Origin: Rhynchopus euleeides
Taxonomy: Eukaryota > Euglenozoa > Diplonemea > Diplonemida > Diplonemidae
Assembly: GCA_963210315.1 (NCBI GenBank)
Contig: OY723313.1
Coordinates: forward strand, 1,116,001 to 1,180,000
DNA: 64,000 nucleotides
Direction: 5' to 3'
Part shown: positions 52,328-61,259 of the stretch, one piece after another
Numbering within the stretch: position 1 is the stretch's first letter
How the letters are laid out: the number at the start of each line of letters is the position of its first letter
Position numbers and translations under genes: made by a program
Notes under the pieces: generated by a model
Seen by the model: the letters and a program-made list of their open reading frames with translations, nothing else
The model's database searches: none
What the model was told of the DNA's origin: nothing

Positions 52328-53068
52328 CCTGGAGGGGCCGGGGGGGCGAGGGGGTGCCTGCCGCCGAAGGGCGGTGGGTGGTGTCCTCCTGATCTAGCCG
52401 CACAGAGGGACTGTGTTTGCTGTTGCAGCGCAGGGGTTTTATTTGTTGCAATTCCCATTTGCTTTCCCTGGATATGGCTTCTGTGTGGCCCCGACGGGCG
52501 GGGCGGGGCGGGGGTGGCAATACCATGTGTTCCGTCTCCTGCGAAAAAGCGAAGCCAAAACATATGATCCGCGGTTTTCGTTTCCAATTTGGGGCCTTCG
52601 CCGGCCTTCTTACAACTTGTGTTTCTTGCATACTTCATCCGGTCGTTCCTCCTGTTGTAAGGTTGGTTCCACTTCTGATTGTCGATCGCCAACACAACCA
52701 CCGCGCGACAAGCCCTCTTTCTTTGCTTCGAATGCCTTTTCACCTTCCGCTGAAACAGAAATCTGCCACCAAGCTCTGTATTGTGTATATTCGCGCAGAT
52801 CAGCCAAAGAAAACCCCCCCCCCCTCCCCGTTGCAAGAGGGTGTTGGGAGAATTGCCTCGCCTTCTCGACAATCAAGCCTCCCACCCACCCCGTTTCTCA
52901 TGCTCTCTCGTTGCCCTGGCTTACACCCCACGCCCACCGCCTCTTTTCTCCACCCCTTTTGAACGAAGGGAGTTCGACTCTGTAATTTGCTTTCCCTACA
53001 ACACGACTCTCCCTTCCGACCCCTCCCCCCCTTTGGAAATCTCCGTTATTGGTGCGCACTGCTTGTCC
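52328..53068. other. Intergenic, no gene seen
   Basis: Ends at the 6-base duplication of the outer transposon. Confidence 0.5.
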
Positions 53069-53079
53069 AGATGACATAG

Positions 53080-53210
53080 ATGGCAGAAAATTAATTTTTG
53101 TAATTTTTAATTTTTGCTATCCGAAAAGTTAATTTTTTGAAAAATTAATTTTAATTAATTTCCGGAATTAATTTTTCAAAAAATTAATTCCGGAAATTAA
53201 TTGCAGTTAA
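53080..53210. repeat. Left subterminal AT-rich palindrome of the outer element
   Basis: TTAATTTCCGGAATTAATT-type palindrome at about 53150-53200, in otherwise AT-rich sequence unlike host DNA. Confidence 0.6.
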
Positions 53211-54403
53211 TCGCCCCTCCCCAGCTACGCAAGGTGAAAAGTGGGAAAAATCGGGCAGTTCGATAGGCCACGGTCCGGGATGCAGACAGGGGATGAGCTT
53301 GGCACAGCCTCTCAAATTCGAAATTTTCTCATGGTGTGCGAATGTGTTCAGAGTAACGGAAAATGCCCAAATTTTCGTGTATCGAAAGAGTTGGCGAGCA
53401 ATTCGTCCTTCTGTTCAATTCGACCCAAAACTGCCACCAGCCATTTTCTAAGGGCTTCTGGGTGGGTTCTGCTGACCAGAAAAATCGCTGAAAGATGGCC
53501 AGAAACCCCCAAAAACCACCCAGAAATGGCCAGAAATCGGTGTTTGGTCACATTTTTCACCCAGGAACACGTTTTTGGGCCTCTGCAGTGGTTACGCTCC
53601 GCATGCGGAACATGCGGATTTCCGTAGGGTATTTCTTTTGGCGAAATCCGTACGTACGGTTTCCACATGCGGATTTCCGCATGTGCCTGGGTAATTTTCC
53701 CCGCCCCCCCTCCGAGCGTCAACCAAGCGTCAACCCATTTACACTGGGGCGACGCTAACCTAGCGTTACACTGGGTCGATGGTCGATGACGTCGATGAGA
53801 GGTTTTAGGAACAGATGCTCACTACCGTGGCCTCCGGCGGCTGGGGGCTCCGCCCCCAGACCCCCCTGTAGTGTGCGTCTCGTACTCCGATCTCATAAGG
53901 TCAGGGAATCCAACCACTCCAGTAGCCTCAGGAGGACGCAGCCAATTCACACAGAATCTGTACGACCACAATGAACAGATGTTCACTACCGTGGCCTCCG
54001 GCGGCTGGGGGGCTCCGCCCCCCAGACCCCCCATATAGCCTGTGCCCGTCTAGTGACCAAGTCCTGGGTGGGTGCCGCCCGCAATAATTTTCAACTGAAA
54101 AAAACGGCACGTGCGGTTTTCCGTATGTAATTGTTTTTGCGTTTCCAAAACTGCGTAACCACTGGGCCTCTGTGAAAATTTCGATTTTTTGACATTTTTC
54201 GCGATTTTCTACAACTACTCGCCCACACAAAAACCATTGTTTAGCAGGGAAATGCACAAAATCAACGAATTGGGCCGTTTTAACCCCTTTCGTGCACTTT
54301 TTGGTCCCAGAAGGGGGTATCTGGGGTGTTGGGGTCCCCCTACGACTTGTCCGTTTTTGTGTTCAAAGGGCCAAAAATGGCCAATTTTCCAAAATTAACT
54401 TTT
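53211..54403. other. Left interior of the outer element
   Basis: Contains two GC hairpin modules (53812-53867, 53974-54030) and CGGATTTCCG/CATGCGGA inverted motifs near 53600-53690. No gene seen. Confidence 0.5.
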
Positions 54404-54869
54404 TACAGGGGGGGGTCAAATAAACGTACTTAGTACTACTATTCGGCGAACGCGCGGGCCTAAATCGACCTCGCCAGAAAATTAATAAATAGTTTGCGAG
54501 CGAATAGACGTACTTAGTACGTCTATTCAACTTTTCCTAAAAACGCTGTTTGCAGGGGCTCTGCGGGGCTGTTTGGTCCACCAGGGGCGCGCTGGTCACT
54601 GCTGTCGTCCGTCTCTCACTTCTTCTGCCTTCCGGTCGAGTATCCGCTCTGTTCTCGTCCTACCACTCGCCCCTCATTTGGTTTCGTACCGTTTTGATTT
54701 GTATTGCCCCCCCCCCCTCTGGTGCCCCCCCTGGTTGACATTCTTGTTGAGTTAGTGAAAGCATACACAGTTCATCAGAGCTGTCAGCTTCACTGTCGGT
54801 GGTTGGTTGGTGCGTTGATGCTTAAAAAAAAGATGTGAAAAAGACAAGCCACAACCAGCACGCCCCAAC

Positions 54870-57800
54870 TTACTTCTTCTTCAAGTTCTTGGGCTTGTTG
54901 GGGCAAGTCTGCATGTTGTGCCCAGGCTTCCTACACCCTTTGCAGAGCCTGCGGTGTTTGTTGGGAGTCTGGGTGGTCGGGGACGCTGCGCGCTTCTTTT
55001 GGGAGGACTGGGAGGACTGGGAAGGCTGTGTCTGTGTGAGAGAGTTCACACGAACCGGCTTCGCCCATGCCAAGATGCTTGACTGTTGGGTTGGCTGAGA
55101 CACAACTTTCTTTTGGGTGGACTGCTTCTCTGTGCTCTCTTTTGCCTTCCCGTCCAACCCAGGTTCAAGGTCCGCACCACCAGCCTCAGGGGATGTTTCT
55201 GTGCTTGGTGCGAAGGTGAGGTCCGGACAAAGGGAGCTCTTCACGAACCCGTCCTCCTCACCCGACACCTTCAGCACGTACCCCATATCCCGCAAGCGCT
55301 CGGCTACCACCTCCCCCCTCACACTTTCCACCGACTTTCCCCAAACAGCTCCAACAGAGGTGCACATGGCCTCGCGGTACCACCTCTCTGTGAAGCGACA
55401 ATCCTGGCGAAAACCTTCGGCTGTTGATTTCTTCATCTCGAGACGGGCTTTGTCCTTGAGCCCTTCCAGGTGAGTGTGGAAGGCAGCCTTGAATGGTGCA
55501 AATGCATGCACATCAAGGTACTGCACTGTTCCTGTCAACCCACCTGGAATGACCGCTGACTTCGCCCCCGTCTTCCTGTGCAAGTACGCAACATTTTTTG
55601 GTGCAATGTGTGTTGTCGCCGAGTCATAAATGACAAGCACGTTTTTGTTTTTGCAAATGGGGGCCAAGACGCTGTCAATCCACCACCGCCACTCGGCTTC
55701 TTTGACCCAGCCGGTTTTCTGGAAAGTACAGTTAACCCCCGAGTCTTTGTGAATCTGATGCTCCTCCTTCTTTATCCTCTCGCCCACACCTTTAAAAACG
55801 ATCGACTGCTTTGTCGCAAGAATGGTCCTGTCTTTCACACTGAACGTGACAGCACCAATCAACGTGGCAAATCTATTTTTGCCAGCATCGGTATCGACCA
55901 TGATGTTGGTGTCAGTGGTGTAGCACAACAGTTTGTCCCTGCGGGTAGAGCTCTTGTACAAGGCAGACTCATCCACATTCACAACCAGGTCAAAAGTACC
56001 AAAGGGGTTGTGCAGCAGCTCGGACCCGATGGAGAGGCGTCTGATGGTGGACCAGAAGCTGTGCAACTGGACCCGGGCTTTTTCAAGAGAAAGCTTGGCA
56101 ATGCGCGAAGTACGAAATTGAAACTTGTTTCTCCTGGCCCAACCGTCAATCCACTCCACCGAAGCCTGGAAGCCTTTCGGGAAGGGAACAAAGGACATGG
56201 CAAGCTCCTTGATTTTGCGGCGCGTCGTTGGCAAGTCGTTCTTCCGCCGTTCTCCCACTTCTTTAAGCACGTGGGCCTCCACCTCAGGAAAGAAACACGA
56301 CCTCCCCCCCCCCGCCTTTCTTTTGGCATGTGTTTTTCCATCATTTGCTGGGAGGCTCTTCATCGCCTTATCCTTGGGAAAGTCTCTCTTCCAACGAGTT
56401 GCCGTTGTCGAACACTGGTCCCGGTTCACTTGGATAGGAGGGTTACCAGGAGGAGTAGGAGGAGCAAAAAGGTAAGCACGCATGGTCTCCATCACCGGGA
56501 GCCCAGCCCACAACAAGGAGGCTACAGCCTGCTTGTAGTGGGACGTGTAGCAGGCCCGGCGGGTTGTATCCCCAACCTTTGAAGGGGCCCTGCAGTGCTT
56601 AATTTCCCCCCCCAAAAACTCCTTTAGGTTTTCAACCGAGAGCACAATATCCGGGGAAGGGGTCTCCCCCTTCGTTGCACTCTCGGTATCCCCACCCGTG
56701 TTCCCTTCCCCACCCGTGTTCCCTTCCTCCCTTCCCTCCCCACTGTCCCCACTCCCGTCATCAGAGCCGTTCTTTTCGAGTTCTTCGAGAACAGAGACTT
56801 TTTCGATGTCGTCGTCGTCGTCGTCGTCGCAGGTGCTCTCAGAGCTGCCATTCGATCCAGCGCCGCCCTCTGAGTCAGCGTCATCGTTCTCTGAGGTAGT
56901 GTCGTCGTTCGGTCCAGCGTCGTCGTTGCTCGCAGAAACCACAATCGCGCACGCGGTCTCCGCAGCCAACAGCTCCCGAAGATCACGGAGCACAGATTTG
57001 AGATCGTCTTTGGAGGGTGCCTGGCGTTCTTGGACCTCCCGCTCGATATCAGCAGCTGAAGACAGCTGATGAATCCGTGTGGGGAAAAAGTGTGTTGCAT
57101 GCCGGACGGCCTGAATCCCACACGACCACGCGTCCTTCTGCATCCCACTCAACACCACACGGACAGTGCTGAACTTCTGCTCGAGGCTCTTGGCGAGTGG
57201 AGAACCGTGAATGATCGCGTGGTCGTCAATCACGATACACTCATCCTCCCGGAAAGCACAAAAGACCCAGTGGAGGCCTGTGTTGTTGTGTGTGTTCACC
57301 ACACAACCCTGCCACTCCGATTTTGTCTCCCAGAACGCCACACCCTGGGGACTAGCTGGATAGCGCTTCATCCCTTTTGTGATGCTCTCGAACTGGCAGT
57401 ACTCAAAAAAACGAGTACCGTCCGGGTTTTTCACCGGATCATACCGGGGGTTGGCGACACGGGACACTGCTTCTACACCAGCGGGCTGCAGGTAGTGAAC
57501 CAGCAGGTTCCCCACGTCGCTCGTCGTCAGCCAGTACCCCACCTTGACATTCTTTGAGGAATGCCCTTTTAAAAACTCGGCCCTTTTGGGGCCGCCTCCG
57601 TGCGCTTCCGTCGGCTGTGCCTCACACCCACCCCGAAGGACTGGAATGGGTTTGGCTTGTGTCTTCGGCGCGGAGCAGTCGGTTGAAGGTTTGGCTTGTG
57701 TCTTCAGCGTGGAGCAGTCGATTGAAGGTTCGGCTTGTGTCTTCGGCGCGGAGCAGTCGGTTGAAGGTTTAGCTTGTGTCTTCGGCGCGGAGCAGTCGGT

Positions 57801-58145
57801 TGAAGGTTCGGCTTGTGTCTTCGGCGCGGAGCAGTCGGTTGAAGGTTCGGCTTGCGTCTTCGGCGTGGAGCAGTCGGTTGAAGGTTCGGCTTGCGTCTTC
57901 GGCGTGGAGCAGTCGGTTGAAGGTTCGGCTTGTGTCTTCGGCGCGGACCGGTTGGTTGAAGGTTTGGCTTGTGTCTTCGGCCATGAAAAAATCGGGCCAT
58001 TGCAGCGTGCCCTGGCCCGGGCCAGTTGGTTGAAGGAAGGCCGGGGAGCGCATGGCGGTGGCCCATCCTCGAATATCTTGAACAGGAGGCATTCCATCAG
58101 CAGGAGGCACATGAAAGCATCGGACGTCATCATTATGTCGGACAC
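54870..58145 (-). CDS. Ulp1-like protease fused to a pogo-type DDD transposase
   Basis: 1091 residues, one exon, no stops. In order: N-terminal segment; about nine 13-residue repeats KTQAEPSTDCSAP (57-166); Ulp1/C48-type cysteine protease (about 200-360: LHWVFCA with H292, VIDDH with D307, GMQKDAWSCG with Q336 and C342); acidic linker (400-480); helix-turn-helix DNA-binding region of Tc5/CENP-B type (about 520-690, VEWIDGWARRNKFQFRTS); DDD catalytic core (VNVDESALY D725, VIYDSATTH D841, QYLDVHAFAPFK D878); and a C-terminal CCHC knuckle CKGCRKPGHNMQTC followed by a Lys-rich end. All protease and transposase motifs are intact, so the element may be active. Residue numbers are approximate. Confidence 0.88.
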   Translation of the reverse strand: MSDIMMTSDAFMCLLLMECLLFKIFEDGPPPCAPRPSFNQLARARARCNGPIFSWPKTQAKPSTNRSAPKTQAEPSTDCSTPKTQAEPSTDCSTPKTQAEPSTDCSAPKTQAEPSTDCSAPKTQAKPSTDCSAPKTQAEPSIDCSTLKTQAKPSTDCSAPKTQAKPIPVLRGGCEAQPTEAHGGGPKRAEFLKGHSSKNVKVGYWLTTSDVGNLLVHYLQPAGVEAVSRVANPRYDPVKNPDGTRFFEYCQFESITKGMKRYPASPQGVAFWETKSEWQGCVVNTHNNTGLHWVFCAFREDECIVIDDHAIIHGSPLAKSLEQKFSTVRVVLSGMQKDAWSCGIQAVRHATHFFPTRIHQLSSAADIEREVQERQAPSKDDLKSVLRDLRELLAAETACAIVVSASNDDAGPNDDTTSENDDADSEGGAGSNGSSESTCDDDDDDDIEKVSVLEELEKNGSDDGSGDSGEGREEGNTGGEGNTGGDTESATKGETPSPDIVLSVENLKEFLGGEIKHCRAPSKVGDTTRRACYTSHYKQAVASLLWAGLPVMETMRAYLFAPPTPPGNPPIQVNRDQCSTTATRWKRDFPKDKAMKSLPANDGKTHAKRKAGGGRSCFFPEVEAHVLKEVGERRKNDLPTTRRKIKELAMSFVPFPKGFQASVEWIDGWARRNKFQFRTSRIAKLSLEKARVQLHSFWSTIRRLSIGSELLHNPFGTFDLVVNVDESALYKSSTRRDKLLCYTTDTNIMVDTDAGKNRFATLIGAVTFSVKDRTILATKQSIVFKGVGERIKKEEHQIHKDSGVNCTFQKTGWVKEAEWRWWIDSVLAPICKNKNVLVIYDSATTHIAPKNVAYLHRKTGAKSAVIPGGLTGTVQYLDVHAFAPFKAAFHTHLEGLKDKARLEMKKSTAEGFRQDCRFTERWYREAMCTSVGAVWGKSVESVRGEVVAERLRDMGYVLKVSGEEDGFVKSSLCPDLTFAPSTETSPEAGGADLEPGLDGKAKESTEKQSTQKKVVSQPTQQSSILAWAKPVRVNSLTQTQPSQSSQSSQKKRAASPTTQTPNKHRRLCKGCRKPGHNMQTCPNKPKNLKKK
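57648..57977 (-). repeat. 39-bp tandem repeat within the transposase gene
   Basis: About nine copies of a 39-base unit encoding KTQAEPSTDCSAP with a few variants (AKP, STP, SID). The variation is mostly at single bases, so the array is young. Confidence 0.85.
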
Positions 58146-58902
58146 CAGCCGAAGCTATTGGCTCTGTTGGTGGATGGTGAAATCTGGGCAGTTGGATTGC
58201 GGGTTTGCGGGCGTGTGTTGATCAGTGCTGCACAACAGGAGAGAATGTCAAACAACGTCAGGGAAGGGGGCTGCGGGGGGTGGGGGGTGGGCTCAGCTGG
58301 TCCTCGAAGGCTACATCTATGGTGAGGTGTGTCTGGGGCCATCCGTCCACATCTTCTCGTTGGTGGTAGGGACTGCGGACGCCGTAGATGAGGAGTCGTT
58401 TAATGCGCGCCGCTCTTCAGCAGTGATTTTGACGCCTCTGGACCCCAGGAGTTTGCGGGTTTCCGGGTTTGCGGTCTTCAGCAGTGGTTCTGATGCCTCT
58501 GGACCGCAGGAGTTTGCGGGTTCGCTGGTTTCCCGTCCGTATGTGTCTGAGGGGGGATGCCCCGATTCCCTTCGTCACGACATATCTTTGAGCGTAGGTC
58601 ACTTCCCCCCTCTACGGACCCCGTGCACCCTGGTTCCCCTAAGTGGCACCAATAGACCCCGTTGTCCCCATTCCTTGCCCCAAAGTTTGCAGATTTGTGT
58701 GTCTCCAAAAAGAAAATCTCAAAAAAAACGGAAAATTTTCCCAAAAAAAAAGGGTGAAAAGTAAGTACTACTATTCAACGGCCCAACGTGCCCCAGAGCC
58801 CCAGAGCCCCAAAACGTGCCCCAGAGCCCCAAAAAAATAAGTACTACTATTCGGCTAAGTACTACTATTCAACTAAGTACGTTTATTTGACCCCCCCCTG
58901 TA

Positions 58903-59696
58903 ACCCTTTAAGTCCCAAGGCTATTTTGGGCCATTTTGGCCGATTTTTCTCCTTGGACACCAAGTTGCTTCAATTTTCGTTTTTCTGCCCGACCCTGGCC
59001 GTAAATGAACGCGTTTGACTGAAAGATTCCACGATGGCCATTTTTTGGCCCCGAAAAAAATGTCTCTTTTTTCGCACGGCCAACAAACAGTGATTTTGAG
59101 GGTGACAAAACGGCAGATTTTCGAAAGCAAAAATTTTTGGGTGCCGGGGCTCCCCAAAAAGTCATCCGAAGATGGCGTTATTGGAAAGAACGAGTCAAAT
59201 TGCATCGACGAAAAAAAAAGTTCGGCCAAAAAGACTGAGAATGAAGCCACTGAATGGGCAAGGCGGTTTTTGCCTATGTTCAGTGCCTATTTTCCCTTTC
59301 AAACCGTGGGAAAACACCCGAAAAGGGGTTATTTCCTCAATCACTCGCAGGAAGTCTGTCTCAGACGGCTGCAAGAGCAACTGTTGTGATTCGCAGCAGT
59401 GCTGAACCAGAGAGAGTGTTCGCAGAGATGTCGCCCTGCGCTCGCTCTACTACCCCGTGATCCCGCCACCGACAGCCAGTGTCCGTCTACCCTCTCCTCG
59501 GAGTTCTCGACCAGATGTCGCCGCAGAGAGGACAGCACCCTTCGTCTCGTATTATTGCAGACTACTCGGTGCTGCAACTGCGCACGGAAGAGAGAAGCGC
59601 CTCGAATATGTTCTCCCCAAGTAGATCAGACACTCTTCTAGTTTAGCTTGGCTCAATCTGGGCACGGCCCAAAGCCAGGATAAGATATCACTCATG
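58903..59696. other. Right interior of the outer element
   Basis: Begins ACCCTTTAAGTCCCAAGG, whose inverse CCTTGGGACTTAAAGGGT occurs at 60476-60495. These may be further inverted repeats of the outer element. Short frames (59399-59641) contain Cys/Arg-rich runs but are not convincing. Confidence 0.4.
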
Positions 59697-60068
59697 CCTG
59701 GGACCCCCCGTGTATAAGTCCCCCTCCCTTACCCCCGTGTTTAAGTCCCCCCCTGGGGGTCTGGCAGGGGGGGACTTAAGCACAGGTGGACCTAAACACG
59801 GGGGTGGGCCGGTCTGGAGGGTCATCAAGTGGCCGCGAGGCCACCTGGTGACCTCCAGGTGCTGTCAGAGTCGAAAAGGGGGGTGCCAAAAGTCCATCCG
59901 TACCAGAATAACCCCCTACGACGGAAGCGGAAGAGGTCTTCTTGGTCTCCACCGTGCCACCCCCGTGTTTAAGCCCCCCCTGCGTTTAGGTCCGCCCCCC
60001 CCGTGTTTAAGTCTCCCCCGGCCGAAAATCGTCTCCAAGGGGGGGACTTAAACACGGGGGGTCCCAGG
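59697..60068. mobile_element. Small TIR element with GTGTTTAAGTCCCCC repeats
   Basis: The left end CCTGGGACCCCCCGTGTATA and right end ...CACGGGGGGTCCCAGG are inverted. Inside are about six direct and inverted copies of CCCCGTGTTTAAGTCCCCCC-like sequence. 372 bases, no ORF. No clear target duplication. Confidence 0.6.
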
Positions 60069-60654
60069 TACATTTGACAGGCGAGGAATTGACAATCAGG
60101 CACTCCCTTGCCTTCAGTTGACACGTGCACCACATCGGGGTGTATCTGGGCGGGTCTTGATTCCTTGGAAAGGTTCTCGAGTCCCCTTTACCGGATGGCC
60201 AGGGTCGGGCACAAAGACCCCCGGCAAAGTATGCCAGACCTTGTTGGGGTGTGCACAGAAAGCCAAGGGCCCAGAATGCTGTTTTCACCTGAAAACCCGA
60301 CCTGGGCCCAGATTCTCAGGGTTGACGGCGGGCAACCGACAGACAGATATCTCGTCGATTTTTGTTGTCGTGAAAAGAACTGTCCAAACCCTTTTCATGG
60401 TGCCCAGGGTTTGCCAAAAAGACAAAAATGCGTGCTAACAAAATGTGAACCGAAAGTGTAGGCGCAATATATTGCGCCTTGGGACTTAAAGGGTTAATTT
60501 CCAAAAATTAAAAATTAATTTTCGATTATTCGCCGGAACAGCAAAATTAATCAAAATTACTCCCAAAAATTAAAAAGTTAACTTTTCAAGCGGAAATTAA
60601 TTTTCGGGAAGATGGCAATTAAAAATTACAAAAATTAATTTCCTGCCATCTATG
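60069..60654. other. Right end of the outer element
   Basis: Contains a non-AT-rich part (60070-60470) with no confident gene, then the AT-rich subterminal block (60488-60640) and the right TIR. Confidence 0.45.
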
Positions 60655-60660
60655 AGATGA

Positions 60661-61259
60661 GTACACCAGAGTACACCAGCCTTTGGTACCCCCAGGGGAC
60701 TCGCCAACGATTGTACAGTGTTACACTGCAGCCAACGGTCATCTGCGTGATGATGACGCAAAGTGCCAGGCGACGCCTGACGCCATTTTGCGTGCTGAGT
60801 GTATTGTAGGCTACACCAGAGAAATACCAGAACGAAGCAGGCGTTGCACCCCCCCCGCCCAACCCCCTCCCCGCACCCCCACGCCGCCCATTTCTTATGA
60901 CTTATGACACACACATCAGCACAGAGCGAAGGCCTGTGCTATACCGCCCCCTTCTTCTGCCGACCCACTCTCCCCCCACCACCACCACCCCACCAGAGAG
61001 CCCTTCACCAGGGCTGTGCCGCCCTCACTGTGTGCTGTCGCCACACAGCTCCTCCCCCCTCACCTCCGGCAAGGCAGCAGAGGGGGGAGGGATCGACGCC
61101 CTTAGCGTTAGTGTGCAGAGTCTCTCATCTCCCACCTGTCCTCCATTCCGCGCCAGCGGGTGACACAGCGGGACTGGGGAGGAGACGTTAGGGGAGGGGG
61201 CGGGTGTCAGCACGACAGCGACATCGCGGGGTGTCGGGAGGTAGGCTTTCCTTGGCATC
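60661..61259. other. Intergenic, leader of the FN3 gene
   Basis: C-rich runs (60848-60885, 60968-60990). Candidate acceptors near 61236-61244. No gene seen. Confidence 0.5.

Larger units (their letters stand above)
4222..54030. repeat. Dispersed GC hairpin module, 11 copies
   Basis: Core CTCCGGCGGCTGGGGGGC followed by TCCGCCCCCCAGACC, which folds back on itself (GGGGGGC-TCC-GCCCCCC). Copies lie at about 4222, 4358, 7468, 7626 and 25258 in one orientation, and 5045, 5208, 19253, 19433, 53812 and 53974 in the other. Flanking sequence CCACGGTAG(T/C)GAAC is shared. The module lies in L/M/R, in the hAT-like element, in the outer transposon and alone at 25258. The span given is from first to last copy. 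Confidence 0.8.
54406..58900 (-). mobile_element. Complete pogo/Tc1-mariner-type transposon
   Basis: 4495 bases. The left end is CAGGGGGGGGTCAAATAAAC and the first 29 bases are identical to the reverse complement of the right end (58872-58900). TA lies on both sides (54404-54405, 58901-58902), the target duplication of Tc1/mariner/pogo elements. Subterminal blocks of AAGTACTACTATTC and TAGTACGTCTATTC repeat near both ends (54430-54535, 58760-58880) and may be transposase-binding sites. The single gene at 54870-58145 runs leftward and appears intact. Confidence 0.88.
53075..60654. mobile_element. 7.6-kb outer TIR element with 6-bp duplication
   Basis: The left end CATAGATGGCAGAAAATTAA (53075) and the right end (TTAATTTCCTGCCATCTATG, ending at 60654) are inverted, and the match continues about 35 bases into TTAATTTTTGTAATTTTTAA. 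Both flanks are AGATGA (53069-53074 and 60655-60660), a 6-bp target duplication. AT-rich subterminal runs of AATTAATTT continue inward on both sides. The superfamily is unclear, and no transposase of its own is seen apart from the nested pogo element. Confidence 0.7.

Noticed and set aside
55578..56582. 334-residue plus-strand ORF
   Set aside because: Antisense shadow of the transposase gene.
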